From positions 35,227,813 to 35,291,812 of the forward strand of contig NW_026622952.1 of assembly GCF_023065955.2 (NCBI RefSeq): 64,000 bases of DNA, in the 5' to 3' direction. Below the pieces are notes generated by a model, which saw only the letters and a program-made list of their open reading frames with translations, searched no databases and had not been told where the DNA came from. A program made the translations under genes and the position numbers. This stretch comes from Ursus arctos (taxonomy: Eukaryota > Chordata > Mammalia > Carnivora > Ursidae). This document shows, piece by piece, positions 37,840 through 49,560 of this stretch; position 1 is the first letter of the stretch, and each line of letters starts with the position of its first letter.

Positions 37840-40800
37840 TAACTTTTCTGCTTCCCAGTCAGACTCTTCCATTCGCTCAGTGCTCGTGCTCACATTAAAA
37901 ATAGAGAGGTGAGAGGTCTGATTGAACTAACTCATATCAGTGTAACAAAGACTATTGCCCTCGTGGCCTTCTTGCAGATGTCTCAGTTTTGTTTAAAAAG
38001 AAAAAACAACGTTTCTTTTTAGGTCCAAATGATTTTCCTATTGGTAGAAATTCAAACACCACGAAAGAGTAAAATGAATAAATTCCGATAGGCTCAGAGA
38101 AGGTAATTGTAATACTATTTCTATTTGTCGGATATTTTTTGGTCCCAGGGACAGCGTAAGCGTTCAACATCCCTATCTCCTGAATCCCCTCAGCTCTACA
38201 AAGTGGACCTCACTTTGCGCCCTTTACCAAAGAAGAAATGGCGACCCTCCCCGCCGCCGGATTAAATAATTTGCCCCAAATCCTGCATCTAATGAGGAGC
38301 AGAGCTAAGCTCTGAATCTGGTGTTGGCTGCAGAGTCCGGGGCCTCGACCCCTGTCTTGCGATGCGGGACTTGGGAGAGAAAAGTTCCTTGCTGGCGCAG
38401 GGAGTCGGAAGTGTTCTCTGTGGTGTCCCTGGCCTCTGCACGCCTCCATCCCAGCAGACTCTTGCGTGTTCTTCCACAGTAGCCCCCGCGGCCGTTGACA
38501 GGGGTGCTAGAGTGCTCAGCTGTTGGGGAGTTGGTAGCAGTCATTCGGTATAATTTTGCTGCGATTTGGGAACTGCCAGCGTTTATATATATTTGAACTG
38601 TATCTCATTAGGCCTTCTTGTTCCGGTGTAATTGCGTTGTAGAGAAATCAGTCACCGTGCGCTTGCCATACCTGCACGGGTGAAGCAGGGAGGACAGAGG
38701 CCGAGAACAGCTGTGGCAATTCTGACTTGTAAACAGGGGAAGCGAATGACCCTGGAGATGTCGGACGGACGTATCAAATTGTCATCGAGAAACATCATCC
38801 GTGGAAATGGAGCGTCTCCTACGGCTCTGGTGTTAGGCTGGGTTCTGGTAGAGGATGGAGATGGAAGAGAGCTACGCGGTAGCTTGAAAGAGGCATGTCG
38901 GTTCTGTCTTGCATGACACTCTTCCAGCGAGGAGGAGGAGGACGCTGTGTTCCACAGGACTCCTGTTGGCCGGGGGCCTCACAGGATCGCGCGACATCCG
39001 AGAGGTCTTACCCGTTGTTGTCAGCTAGGACTGGCATGTCATCACGGTTTTCTTCCTGGTGGTACACGGCTGTACCTTAGCCCTGGATGAGCGTTTGGAG
39101 AGCAAAGGGGCAGCCGGTGATGGAAACGTCTGGAAGTTAGCCGGGGCTTCCCTTGCCTTGTCTGTACGTGCGGTGCCTAGGTTTTCAACAAACACGTGCG
39201 TGCCTGCTTGGGAAGGGCGCGCTGCTGGATTTAGTCCGTGGTGCCTAACATACACTGCTCTCGGGTCGTAATGTGGAGCCCGAGCAAAGGTGTGAATTAC
39301 TGAAGCCTATGATTGGCCTGATGGCTCATATTGCCATCCTAACTTTTCAGCTACGAATCTATTGCAAGAGCAAAATGGTCCAGCAGCATTAGCTGCTTAT
39401 GATTAGACAGGCGTTGGCGGTCATCCCTGGTAACGGTGACAGTGGCCCCCTAGCAGGGGGTTCTCGGCCATCACTGTCCTGTGGTCACCCTCCTCTGCCT
39501 CATTCTCTACCCTTTCTGGCTTATTCATCTCTGCTTATCCTGCAATGATGTTTTTTATCAATAGTCAAATCTCAGGAACAAGAGCGATAGCTAATATGAC
39601 TAATGAAAGCTTGCAGAGTGAGGAAGGTAGTGGGTTTCTCCTACAGACCAGCGAGTGGATTTGTCAGTACACCTAGGAGCCGCGCGTCTACGCATTAGGC
39701 TGCGAAGCAGGAAGGTTCAGGGGATAGGGTGGACCTCAGCCCATCTGTGCATACGCGCACGCGTGTGTGCCGTGTGCCACCATGATTGCTTCTGTTTACT
39801 CTCATGTGCAGTTTCTTAGTGAAGTCATAGGTTGCCGGCCACCACTAACTTTGGTATTACTAATGGGAGCCCCTCATTTACATTTCTCTTTTGAATTAAG
39901 ACGATTTATTCAAGTGATAGCTTAGGAATTGGACCTTCTTTAAGAGATCCATCACATATTGAAATAAAGCACCAGGTATATTTGCAAAAGCTGTTGTAGA
40001 ATTTCTAAATGTTCTAAAATTCCTTTTCTTAAAAAAAATGTCATCTGTACTGCCATCAACGATTACAGTGAAGGCTCAGCCTTTAATTTCTGAAATCAGT
40101 GGCATTTAAACCAAACATACGGTAAACTGGTAAAGGGGCCTTTCTCAATGCCACTTTCCTTTTAGATTTCAAATACAAACATTTGAACATCAAGGATAGT
40201 AATTTGGTTTCAAGGGAAAGCTGTTGAAAATGTTGCAGCGTGTGAGTTAACGGGAGCTGTATGCTCTGCCCCCCTGCGAGGGGGTTGCTGTCTGCTGGAG
40301 AGGGTCTGGGAGGGGAATATGTGTTCTTCTGGGCAGCTTCTTAAAAATATTGTAGTAGACCATCTGTTAAAAGAACCAAACACCATTTATACATAAAATT
40401 GGGGTTAATAAATTGAACTGTGTTGTAAAACCCAGGGTCTGTCTCAGGCTCTGCCTCAGAGACATTGTTCGCTTAACCTCAGAGAGCTTATGACTTCCCC
40501 AGGCTCAAGGGTGTTTCAGATAAAACTTGGCATGTCAGGAGTCCTGTGTACAGTCTATTGAAAGGATAACAGTTGCATTGCTGCTTTGCCCACTCTACAT
40601 TTTATAGGCATGTTTGACCATTTTTATGAGTCACGGTATCTACTGCATGTGGTAATTTTATTGGCATCTATAATTTTAACTTTAGTGTTAATTTTGGCAA
40701 CACCGAGAACAAAAACAGACACACTTTAGTCCTGAGGAGCAAAGCTGAGCAAGACTTTGAATTAGAAAGAGCAAACGATGAGGCCTTTATTACAAGGGGA

Positions 40801-42055
40801 GAGATGAATGGCCAATATATATTGCTATTCTTTTTGAAATGAAAGCCTCCTTTTTTCAGATTGGATTGAGTATTAAAATAGTTTCTCCAGCAAGCTGGAA
40901 ATAGACCTACACATGAGTACTGTATTATGCTTTTATGCCAGAATTCTGCTGCATTGATAAAGAATTATACAATCATGGAGAGCCTGAAGGAATCTTTGAC
41001 ATCATCTCCAAACCCTCATTTTATAGATGAGGAAACAGACGCAGAGTGGTAATTGTATTTTGTTATGAGAGACTGGGCACTTATCAAAATATCTCCGGAA
41101 TGCCTTTATGTGTTGGGAATTTCCCGATTATAAGTTAGCACAGTTCCAGGACTGCGCTGGGAAATAGGTTGCTTTGATTGATGAACTTCCCTAGGGTCAC
41201 GGGTCACTCTTTAATCCAGAGTACAGATTACATTGGCATTCACGGCAGAAAATAGTATTTACAAATAAAAAGGAAAACAGGATAATTTAAACATAATGGT
41301 GGTGGTTGAAAAAACTGGATTAAAGAAGGCTAGGATAGAAGATGGGCTTTGGAGTACTTTCCAGGGTGTAGTTTATGATGATTTGGTTCTCCTGGAAAAA
41401 TTTTGGCCGTCTTTTTCTTATAGAGTTGCATGAAGATGGAAGGAAATAGATTTATGTTTGCTTTTCTAGCTGGGTAGCTTTTGGAAAGCTGCAGGTATCG
41501 TCTGGGAAGAGATGGTTGTGAATTGTTGTGAAAGTCATGTCTTCTCAGGAGCTGTGTCTCCCTGCCTCGGATGCAGAGGTTGGAGACTACAGAGAACCTA
41601 AATTAATGACTGAGAAAAAATGGCATTTATAAAGAACAGAGCTTTATTACAGTACTTTTTTTTTTTTTTTTTGGCACACAAATAGAACCAAGATAGGACC
41701 CATTTTGCAACATGAGTGCCTAAAGGTATTGAATGTATAACAGGCTCTCAAATGGATTTCTTGAAAGGATGAATTACGTGAGGGCGAATTTTTTTGAAAT
41801 AATTCCAACAAAGGAACTGGCCAAAAGTTGGAAGGGAAGGGGGGGGGGTTTCAATAGTAAAAATGTATGTTCGTGATGAAGATATTTCTGAGGTGGAAAT
41901 GATTCGCGGCAGACGGTACAGGAGAGAGAAAGTCGGCGTGTGCATGATCTCCGCCCGTCGTTCCAGACCCTCCTTGTCCACTGCCTGGGCAATTGTCATC
42001 GTTGCGGGGGGCGAGGGGGGGGTTGTTTCCCACAGTTGTCCAAGAGTGATTTTCT
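37840..42055. other. Long intronic stretch without recognised repeats
   Basis: About 4 kb with few repeat signatures. 'cattttatagatgaggaaac' near 41019 resembles a MIR-type box, and there is a T17 run near 41656-41672 and a G-rich run near 41839. No exons supported. Confidence 0.4.
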
Positions 42056-42194
42056 AACACCGACGTGTCTCGTCATTCCTCCGGACAAACACACGCAAAG
42101 GTTCCCCATCAGCATTGAGAGTTAGATCTAAGCCTCTAGCTGGCTCTGTTGTTCTCGCCATCCCACCCCCAGCGTGCTCCAGCTGTGCCCAGGT

Positions 42195-42300
42195 GTGCCC
42201 AGGTGCCGCAGGCTGCCGGCTTCCGGCCCGCATGCGCATGCGCGCTTTCCGCCTCAGCCGGACTCCCCATGCCCCGCCCCACGCGGCACCTGGCGCTCTC
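42195..42300. promoter_or_regulatory. CpG cluster with a perfect NRF1-type palindrome
   Basis: GCGCATGCGC at 42234-42243 is a perfect palindromic NRF1 consensus. An ETS-like cttccgg lies just upstream (near 42220) and a GC box (gccccgcccc) just downstream (near 42272). The stretch before it (about 42060-42180) looks like decayed L2. No exon is evident, so promoter activity is unproven. Confidence 0.35.
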
Positions 42301-42508
42301 CTCTGCCCTCATGCTGCTCAGCTGACCGGTACCTCAAAGAAAAGCAATGTCCAAATGCTCACTGAGCCATTTTGACTTTGATGTTACATGCTCTTAAAGT
42401 CAGAAAGGTGTGATCACAACTGGAATATTGGCATGTCTTCTCAGATTGTAAATTGACTTACCAGAAATTTATGGGATGCTTACTCTGTCCAGGGCACTGT
42501 GCTTGGTT

Positions 42509-42690
42509 TTGTCTGAATTATTTTGGATTTGACACGTGCTCCCTAAGGGCTGTTTTTAAAAATGGATGTTTATAAGAAAATAAAGCTGAAATAAAACCTA
42601 CTTACCCCTTATTTTTAGAACCACAGGACAGAGTTGTGGCAGTCCAGAAAAAAATGTGTTAGCCTGCAAAGTAGCTATGAGTTGTCTTTA
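42509..42690 (+). repeat. Left copy of a local direct duplication
   Basis: 'ggttttgtctgaattatttt', aagaaaataaagctg and gcaaagtagctatgagt match 43811-43985 in order, with substitutions and small gaps. By eye it is about 80 percent identical. Confidence 0.75.
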
Positions 42691-42891
42691 TGAATGTGTT
42701 CAGAGCTCATTCTGACAATAGAAAAACCCATCCCATAAATTAGAGACAAGTCACAATTCATAGTTCATACACAATCGGGTAATTTCTGTACATTATGGTG
42801 ACCATAATACTTGAGAAGTACTTACATTCCCTTGTTTTCTTTTTTGACCATTAAGTGTGGTCCAGGTGTTTGAAGAATTTTCTGGTATTTT

Positions 42892-43090
42892 TTAAAAGAT
42901 TTTATTTATTTATTTTGAGAGAGACAGAGAGAGAGTGTTCAAGTGGCAGGGAAGGGCAGAGGGAGAGAGAGAATCTCAAGCAGACTCCATGCTGAGCATG
43001 GAGCCCAACACAGGGCTTGAGCTCACAACCCTGAGGTCATGACCTGAGCTGACATCAAGAGTCAGACGCTTAACTGACTGAGGCACCCCA
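42892..43090 (-). mobile_element. Can-SINE, antisense, older type
   Basis: T/A tail, aagattttattta, (GA)n and head ending gaggcacccc. The flanks aattttctggtatttt and aattttctagtatttt (42876-42891, 43091-43106) differ at one base. The right flank has ctagtatttt repeated once more. Confidence 0.92.
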
Positions 43091-43475
43091 AATTTTCTAG
43101 TATTTTCTAGTATTTTAAGAGTGACTAGCTGGCTCCCGAAGCAGGTCTTATATAAAAGATCCATAGAAAATCATGGTGAACTTGAATAATGTGTTGTATT
43201 AAGACATAGCTACGATTCCTTAAATATAGGTCTTAAATGCACGTCCTGATCGTCACTCAATATATAATTATTTTTCTGTGATGACTGCTGTGTTTCGGTG
43301 CACTGATATTGATGAAACCAAGAGAAGGAGTCTTAGAAATTTCCTGGTTGAGTATATTTGGTCTCTTGTTATTTTGTTTGTTTTGCAATTATTTAGCAAA
43401 ATATGTGAAGGAAGTCACAATCCTTTAAGTACTCTGGGAAATTCCTAGGATTACAATGTTATAAATGGATATTCC

Positions 43476-43506
<31 letters not shown>
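43476..43506 (+). repeat. (CTTT)n microsatellite
   Basis: About eight CTTT units directly upstream of an ATTCA-type repeat. Confidence 0.95.
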
Positions 43507-43507
<1 letters not shown>

Positions 43508-43511
<4 letters not shown>

Positions 43512-43650
43512 CAACAAACATCTACTGGGTGTCTCGTGTAACCTCTGCATTATTCTAGGCACTGGGAATATAGTCAGAACAGAGAATTCATGTGTTCTTC
43601 TTTTGCAGAGCTTATAGTCAGGTGGGTGAGACAGACAGTAAACCAGTACC
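43508..43650 (+). repeat. Ancient ATTCATTCA-type repeat fragment
   Basis: 'ccattcaacaaacatctact', 'ttctaggcactgggaatata' and 'gtgggtgagacagacagtaa' follow the same consensus order as at 2253 and 30800. Confidence 0.55.
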
Positions 43651-43810
43651 CACCCACGCACATTCAGAGAGTGAAGACAGTAGCTTGCTTAGATTGTGGT
43701 ACCAACTCGGGGGGGGGAGGGTTCCACACCACCAAGCAATTTTCTAGCCCCAGCCTACAATTCGGCTGATTCCTGATACCGTCTACCCGGAGAGATCATC
43801 AGATCCCACA

Positions 43811-43985
43811 GGTTTTATCTGAATTATTTGGGATTTGACAAATGTTCCCTGAGGACTATACTTACATGGAAGTTTGTAAGAAAATAAAGCTGATATAAAA
43901 CTATTTACCCTTTCTTTTTAGAAGAATATGAATTACGGCGGCTCAGAAAAAAATTTGTTAGCTGCCAAGTAGCTACAAGTCGGCT
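43811..43985 (+). repeat. Right copy of a local direct duplication
   Basis: 'ggttttatctgaattatttg', aagaaaataaagctg and gccaagtagctacaagt repeat the order seen at 42509-42690. The sequence upstream of each copy is unrelated, so the left breakpoint is near the start of this unit. Confidence 0.75.
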
Positions 43986-43989
43986 CACT

Positions 43990-44630
43990 CCTGTAAGACT
44001 GCCCCCTTCCAAGCCGGTGGAAAGCCCAAGTTGTCACCTGTGCTCCGAATGGACTGGCTGTAAATCAGAGGTTTCCATGACCCCCTCCTCGGACTCAAGT
44101 AACTTGCTAGAGCAGCTCATAGAATTCAGAGAAACGTTTTACTGATTCGAGTGCCAGTTTATTTCCCAAGGATACTGCTCAGGAACGGCTCAGGAAGAGC
44201 CGCGTGGGCTGAAGTACAGGGAAGGGGCTCAGAGCTTCCGTGCTCAGCGTGCACCGCTCTTCTCCAAATACCCATGTGCTCACCAGCCTGGAAGCTCTTT
44301 GAACCCCATCCTTTGGGTTTTTATGGAGGCTTCATCACAGAAACAGAATCAAATCACTGGCCACTGGCGACTGATTGAACCTGTCCAGCCCCTCTCCCCT
44401 TCCCAGAGGTTGGGGAGTAGGACAGCAAGTTCCAACCCTGTAATCACAGAGTGAGTTCTCCTGGCCCCCAGCCCCCCATCCTTCACTTCAGGTCCAAAAG
44501 TCACCTTATGAACATAACACAAGACACCTTCTCTCTCTCCTCACTTAGGAAATCCCACAGGTTTTAGGAGCTCTGTGCAGGGAATGGGGATAAAGACCAG
44601 ATACGTATTTTTTATATATCACATATCACA
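43990..44630 (-). mobile_element. Old LTR (endogenous retrovirus-type), antisense
   Basis: 'ttgctagagcagctcataga', gggtttttatggaggcttcat, 'ccagcccctctccccttccc' and 'cccacaggttttaggagctc' are successive boxes of a familiar mammalian solo LTR read in reverse. No retroviral genes adjoin it. Family name not assigned. Confidence 0.55.
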
Positions 44631-44639
44631 CTCGGACAA

Positions 44640-45180
44640 CATGAGAGAGTGTCCGCGGTAGGGCAGGAACAGCATTGGGTCAGGTGGTCGGGACAAGGCT
44701 CCCTGAGGAGGCCCCGTTTAAACTGAGACCCAAAGGAGAAGCCACTCCAGCTGAGGTCTGTGCAAGGGGCCTCCCAGGAGCTCTGCAAATGCAGAGGCCC
44801 TGAGTTGAGAAAAAGCCTGTCGTGTTCAAAGAGCAGAGGAAGCTGTGAGTGTGTGTGGGGGGGGGGGGGGGGAGCAGGAGGGTCATGGTCCCAGAGGTGG
44901 CTGGACAGGCCCAGACCGAGGCCCTGTGGGCTGCTGCAGGCCTGGGGGAGCATTCTGCTCGCGCTCTTTCTGGTAGCAAGCGGCTGTCACCGTAGGACTT
45001 TAGGAAGGGAGGTGGCGAGTTTTCTGCTTTGCTAAGACCTGGCTGCTCTTGGAGAAGGGACAGCTGACAGTCATCAAGCTGGTCCAGTGCGCCGGGGTAG
45101 AGGGCGGTGCTTTGGGGAAGGGGTAACACTGGAGGTGGAGCGAAGGAGCCCGTCCAGGGAGCATCCGGGCATAGTGCAGA
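44640..45180 (+). repeat. Ancient LINE-like repeat, diverged
   Basis: 'gctccctgaggaggccccgt', 'tgcaaatgcagaggccctga' and 'cgtgttcaaagagcagagga' match the same old consensus seen at 2440-2520. It contains a G16 run. Confidence 0.4.
44857..44872 (+). repeat. G16 homopolymer
   Basis: Sixteen consecutive G after a (GT)n run. It is the longest G run in the window. Confidence 0.97.
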
Positions 45181-45199
45181 GAGGATTGCCCATGGGGTT

Positions 45200-47225
45200 G
45201 GGGACTGGAGGGGAGTGGGAAATAATTTATCTTAGTACAGTATAAAAATGAGAGGACGAAAGTGTCACTTAGAGCATCCAAATTCCATTCCATTCTAGAT
45301 CCTGAGTTAAAAGTTATTGTACATGTTCATTATTAGAGCGAAACTGAGCTTTTCCAAAACAGATGTAATTCAGACAGACACACTCGAAGCATGCTGGCTC
45401 TCGTAGTTGGCAGCGACGAATGTAAAGAAATTAACTTAGAAGATGGCAGTTCAACCCAACACATCATTTCCGCTAAAAGCATAAGGACCAGCGTGGACTA
45501 AACTGCAGTGCTTAGTTTTGCTAATGGTCTTTGCTTTTCCACAGAGAGTGCAAGTTCCCCGGAACCTATACAAAATCAGAAAGCGGACCTGCGTTTAAAA
45601 AAGAATCACGTTTAGTAGTTAGTATCCTTGAAGTCCTTCCTTAATCGTGGCAGGCAAATCTCAGAAGGTGTTCAACTTCCAAATGGTACATGGGTCCAGA
45701 GGTGCTGGAGTCTGCTGTGATCCCCCCTGTGGCCCGCTGACCCCAGCTGCCTTTTCATCTCATTTTTAAAATCATCCCAAGTGACTCTGAGGTCCACGTG
45801 GCTAACTTGGCCACTCATCGAGAAGCTAGCCTCAGTGTCTCGTCCTTTCTGCAGAAGGCGGAAGGACAGAGAAGGAGTTCCAGAAAAGATCTTTCCGGTG
45901 GCTGTGGCTGAGCTACGGGGCCCACGGTGGGGGAGGAGAGAGCTGAACAGGGATAGCTCCAAACTCCCACCTCCATTGTACCTCGCAGCCACCCCTGGTT
46001 CATCTGTCACAAAGGAGGCTTTAGCATTAGATTTTGTTTTAATTGAGGACACAACAGGTTTTAAAAAAATATACAGTGTTCTAGGAAGTAGCATACTTGC
46101 CCACTGAGATGGTCCCACCCCTCATAATTCTGTCATTTTTGAGTCACCAATATGAATTGAGCTTACCCGTCATACCCCCAGTGACAGCCAAAATTCCATG
46201 TTCTCGTGTCTATCCACTGCTACCCACCAAAGGTTTGCAAGAGGCCTCTCTTTATGAAATTTAACCCAGAGCCCCCCAAAGTTTGTGGGTTCTCAGTGAG
46301 GTCAGTTCCTGTCTTTTGCTATTCTTCTCTTGTTCTGGGTTTGGGTCCTGCCCCCTCCCTCTGACCACTGGGACAATTGCTCTTCTCACCGCCATCTTGC
46401 AGAGAGTGGAGCCCTGAGTGAAGCAGGAGAGCGGGAAGCACTGAACTGAGCTGGTTTGGTGGGAGGTGTGGGGCTCCAACTTTGATGCTGGGGTCTGGCT
46501 GCTTCGTCCATGCGCCTGTTAGACTTAACCCTCCCCTGGTGGTTTTCATTCTCAGGCCCCGTTGGCCTGGTTTCATCCATCAGACCTTTTCCCATCTAGT
46601 CCATCAAAGCACGTTCAGGTTCTTTGTCCAAGGGCTTCTGGGCTCCCAGCAAACCAGGGATGGTGGCTGGGCACAGCTTTACGTGCCGCGACAGAGAGGA
46701 GGCTGGGCCACCCCAGAGCTCCCTGACACCACCCCAGGAGGGCGCTGCTCGGGCCACAGGCGGACCCGAGTCTGGGATCTGGCCAGTTTACTATGACAGG
46801 GAAGTCATGCTTGGGAAACAAAAAAGGAGAGACTACATAGATACGTGTGGGAAGTAAGCTCCAAAGCTCACAGATATTTGCTCTGCTGGAAACTTGACCC
46901 TCTTTCTATAGGGCCTTTTCTCAAATGAAACCCTACGGAGCCCCCGTGTATGAAACAGGTGGCATCCAGGTGTCAGGGTCAGACTTCCTGCTCTTCCAGC
47001 CTCTCCCTCTGCTGCCCCCCGACCCCCACCCCAGAAGTCCTTCCAGGGAATTCTAAGAATCCTTGGAACATAACCTGCAAAGCACCACACCGTGACATGA
47101 AGGTCACAGGAAGGACACACACCCTGCATGCTGACACTCTAGAAGAGCCCAGCCCCTTGTGGATGGCGAGCTGCTCTCTGCTGCTCCCTCCAGTCCCTCC
47201 TGTTGCTGAAATTCCCATCTGACTT
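45200..47225. other. Intronic sequence with no recognised feature
   Basis: Overlapping open frames on both strands (for example 45672-46118 on -) reflect moderate GC and few stops. None has recognisable protein content. Confidence 0.5.
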
Positions 47226-47229
47226 TGTC

Positions 47230-47690
47230 ATTCCTGAAATGCCTTTGGTGGCTCACCGTCCCTCATAGGATGAAGGCCCTGGGCACTCAGCTGAATCCTC
47301 ACGGATGTCTCTGCATACCTGTGCCCCTTCTCTGCTACTCCCCAGAAGACGTCTGCTTACAGGTGCCCCCCCACCCCCCAGCCACCAGGCACACTCCTGC
47401 TTCAGCCCTGGACTCAGGCTGCACATGGGGTGGGGGAGCCTCCCACTTCCTGCTTCTAAGCACCGCCCTCACCCCCGTGCTGCTGCACCCCCACCCTGCC
47501 CTCTCTGCCCTAGCTGTCTGTAGTTCCGCCTTTCCTGGTGAACCGTGAGCTCTGGTCTACTTATCTGCCCCCTCCACTTCAGCAGAAGCTCCTTGAGAGC
47601 AGAGATGTTTGCCTCTCCCGAGGAAATCCCAAGCCCCCAGCAGACGCCTGACACAGAAAGCACTCAACATCGGAATGAATGAATCTTCAC
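47230..47690 (+). repeat. L2 fragment
   Basis: 'cctcataggatgaaggccct', 'agctccttgagagcagagat', 'gcagacgcctgacacagaaa' and gcactcaacatcggaatgaatg are in L2 order to its 3' end. Confidence 0.75.
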
Positions 47691-47991
47691 GTTTCCCCAG
47701 GTGCATTTGTGGAGATGGGAAGGGCAGTTATGACATAAACCAGCTCCAAGTCAGTAAAATCAGAGATCATTTTTCGGTGCCGTGTTGTACGCCTTTCAGT
47801 ACTGAGTCTGTTTCGGTGAGGTCTCAGGTTTGCAAGGCAGGGTCTGTTGGTCAAGGCAGTTGGAGCGTCCACTCTTCTGGGGATGTCTTTCCTCCTGCAT
47901 GGCGTTGACCGTGGCCGTGGCTGTAGCACACTTCTGCCTTCAGAGTTGATCCCATTCCTAATACAGGGAACAGGGAAGAGTCATGGAAGGG

Positions 47992-47992
<1 letters not shown>

Positions 47993-48023
<31 letters not shown>
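47993..48023 (+). repeat. (GT)n microsatellite just upstream of a STOX2 acceptor
   Basis: About 15 GT units, ending 55 nt before exon 48079-48231. UG repeats near acceptors are known TDP-43 and CELF targets, as in CFTR exon 9. An effect here is inferred. Confidence 0.97.
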
Positions 48024-48025
<2 letters not shown>

Positions 48026-48078
48026 CGAAAGGCCGGGTCTTTGAATGAACCGCTTACTTGAAAATTGTCTTTCTGCAG

Positions 48079-48231
48079 GTGATGTGTCACCAATCAGCAT
48101 GTCTCCCATCAGTCAATCTCAGTTTATCCCACTGGGGGAAATCCTTTGCTTGGCCATCTCAGCAATGAACTCCGCCAGAAAACCCGTCACCCAAGAGGCA
48201 CTGATGGAGCACCTGACCACGTGTTTCCCAG
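48079..48231 (+). CDS. STOX2: STOX2 internal coding exon (first half of winged helix)
   Basis: This exon encodes 50 full codons plus split codons at both ends (153 nt, phase 1 at both sides). The acceptor is 'ctttctgcag' ending at 48078 and the donor is 'ccag|gtaacg' at 48232. The product reads DVSPISMSPISQSQF, then, from about 48126, the start of the storkhead-box winged-helix domain (IPLGEILCLAISAMNSARKP). This is the DNA-binding-like fold shared by STOX1, STOX2 and fly Knockout. The reading matches mammalian STOX2 as I remember it. The exon begins with two bases (GT) that complete a Gly codon, so the upstream exon must end in phase 1 with G. It is joined to 56899-59164, where G|GT again makes Gly. 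A (GT)n tract lies 55 nt upstream. STOX2 is thought to act in the nucleus; its target genes cannot be read from sequence. Confidence 0.96.
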
Positions 48232-48889
48232 GTAACGGGAAAAGAACGTAGCACTTTCCAGATAGGTGTGTGTTCCATTGCTCGAGGATGTTCCAAGGAC
48301 CATTCCTCTCATTTAAATGTAATAGAAAAAAAATTCTTTGCCAAAACGGACCAGAAACTTTTCTTAGTTCTATAGTTAAAAGCCAAGGCACCTCTGTTCC
48401 TTCAAAAATAATTTGCTGTCTTTGGGTAATGCTGCAGGACTTTTTTTAATTGGCACCAAGAGGAAGACATTAAATCAGAGTCCATGAAGAATTCTGGCAA
48501 AAACTAGCACGGTTCTGGTCAAGCTCACCGGAACCGTCTTGAAGTACGTGAACATCATGATTCATGGGGGCAGGTCAGAGAATTTTAGTCTCCAGGGATT
48601 ACATTAAAGAGACAGTAATGTCAAAAATAAACAGATCTTGCATGCTTGTCATGGCTTGATGAGTTTTAATATATGATATTTGATAAATCAGTTAAGATCC
48701 CATTTGGAAAGACAAAAATAAAATGTTTCCTTTTCTCTTAAATGTTATTGAAAGAAGATAGTAGGCCAGCTGTTGCGTGAATGGCATTGGGTGCCTCCAG
48801 CCCCAGAAGACGGTAGGAACGGTGATGAGCTAAAGACTGCATGCCCTATCTCGGGAGAGGCAGCCCACTGCTCAGCTCCAGTGTAGTGA

Positions 48890-48901
48890 CCCCCCCCCCC
48901 C
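48890..48901 (+). repeat. C12 homopolymer
   Basis: Twelve consecutive C in the intron after the first STOX2 exon. Confidence 0.95.
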
Positions 48902-49000
48902 AATGTAGAACCCTGCCCGAGTTGCAAACCTCCTACTTTTTCACGAGAATCTGGACATTCCATTTTATATGAAATCTGCAGACTTCACTATTGGCAGTTT

Positions 49001-49022
49001 GTGTGTGTGTGTGTGTGTGTGT
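49001..49022 (+). repeat. (GT)n microsatellite
   Basis: Eleven GT units. Confidence 0.95.
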
Positions 49023-49194
49023 ACATTTTAACACATGTGTGCCAGTGACGTGCAAGTCAAACAAAACACATTACTGGGCCACCAGTTGGCCAGCTTGGCT
49101 TGGACTCCACCTGTGCTTACATTAAAAATGAACCCTTGACACAGGTTTCATTCAACCTAGAAGAGACCTTGGTAATAGAAACTATAGGCTGTAG

Positions 49195-49560
49195 CCACTA
49201 GCTTTTGCTACCAAAATGCCGGGTAACAATGGCAGAATGTCATGGCATACAACAGGGAGCGTTTATTTAGCTCACGTATCTGTGGGTTCTCTAGGAGTCA
49301 GCTGATCCAGACCGGACCTGCCCAGGTGGCTCTGCTCCACCTGTCCCCAGTCCTTTTTGGAAAAGAGACAAGCAGAGGTCTGTTCTGCTCTCTGGGATGA
49401 CGGAGACACAAGAGAACTGGCCCCGTTGTCCAAGGGCTCTTCAGCCCTTTGGTCACACCATACCCACTAATGTTTCATTGGCCAAAGCAAACCTGGCTGA
49501 ACTCAAGGTCAAGGTGTAGGAAAATGCACCCCACCCATGGCGGGAGGGCAGAAGGACCAC
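49195..49560. repeat. Possible LTR- or MER-like interspersed repeat, unassigned
   Basis: 'gcgtttatttagctcacgta' and 'cactaatgtttcattggcca' resemble boxes of an old mammalian interspersed repeat. I cannot name the family. Confidence 0.3.

Noticed and set aside
43990..44630. LTR as evidence for an intact endogenous retrovirus
   Set aside because: Solo LTR with no gag, pol or env frames beside it.
45672..46118. A 148-codon open frame on -, with a + frame opposite
   Set aside because: Moderate GC lowers stop frequency on both strands; no domain or splice context seen.
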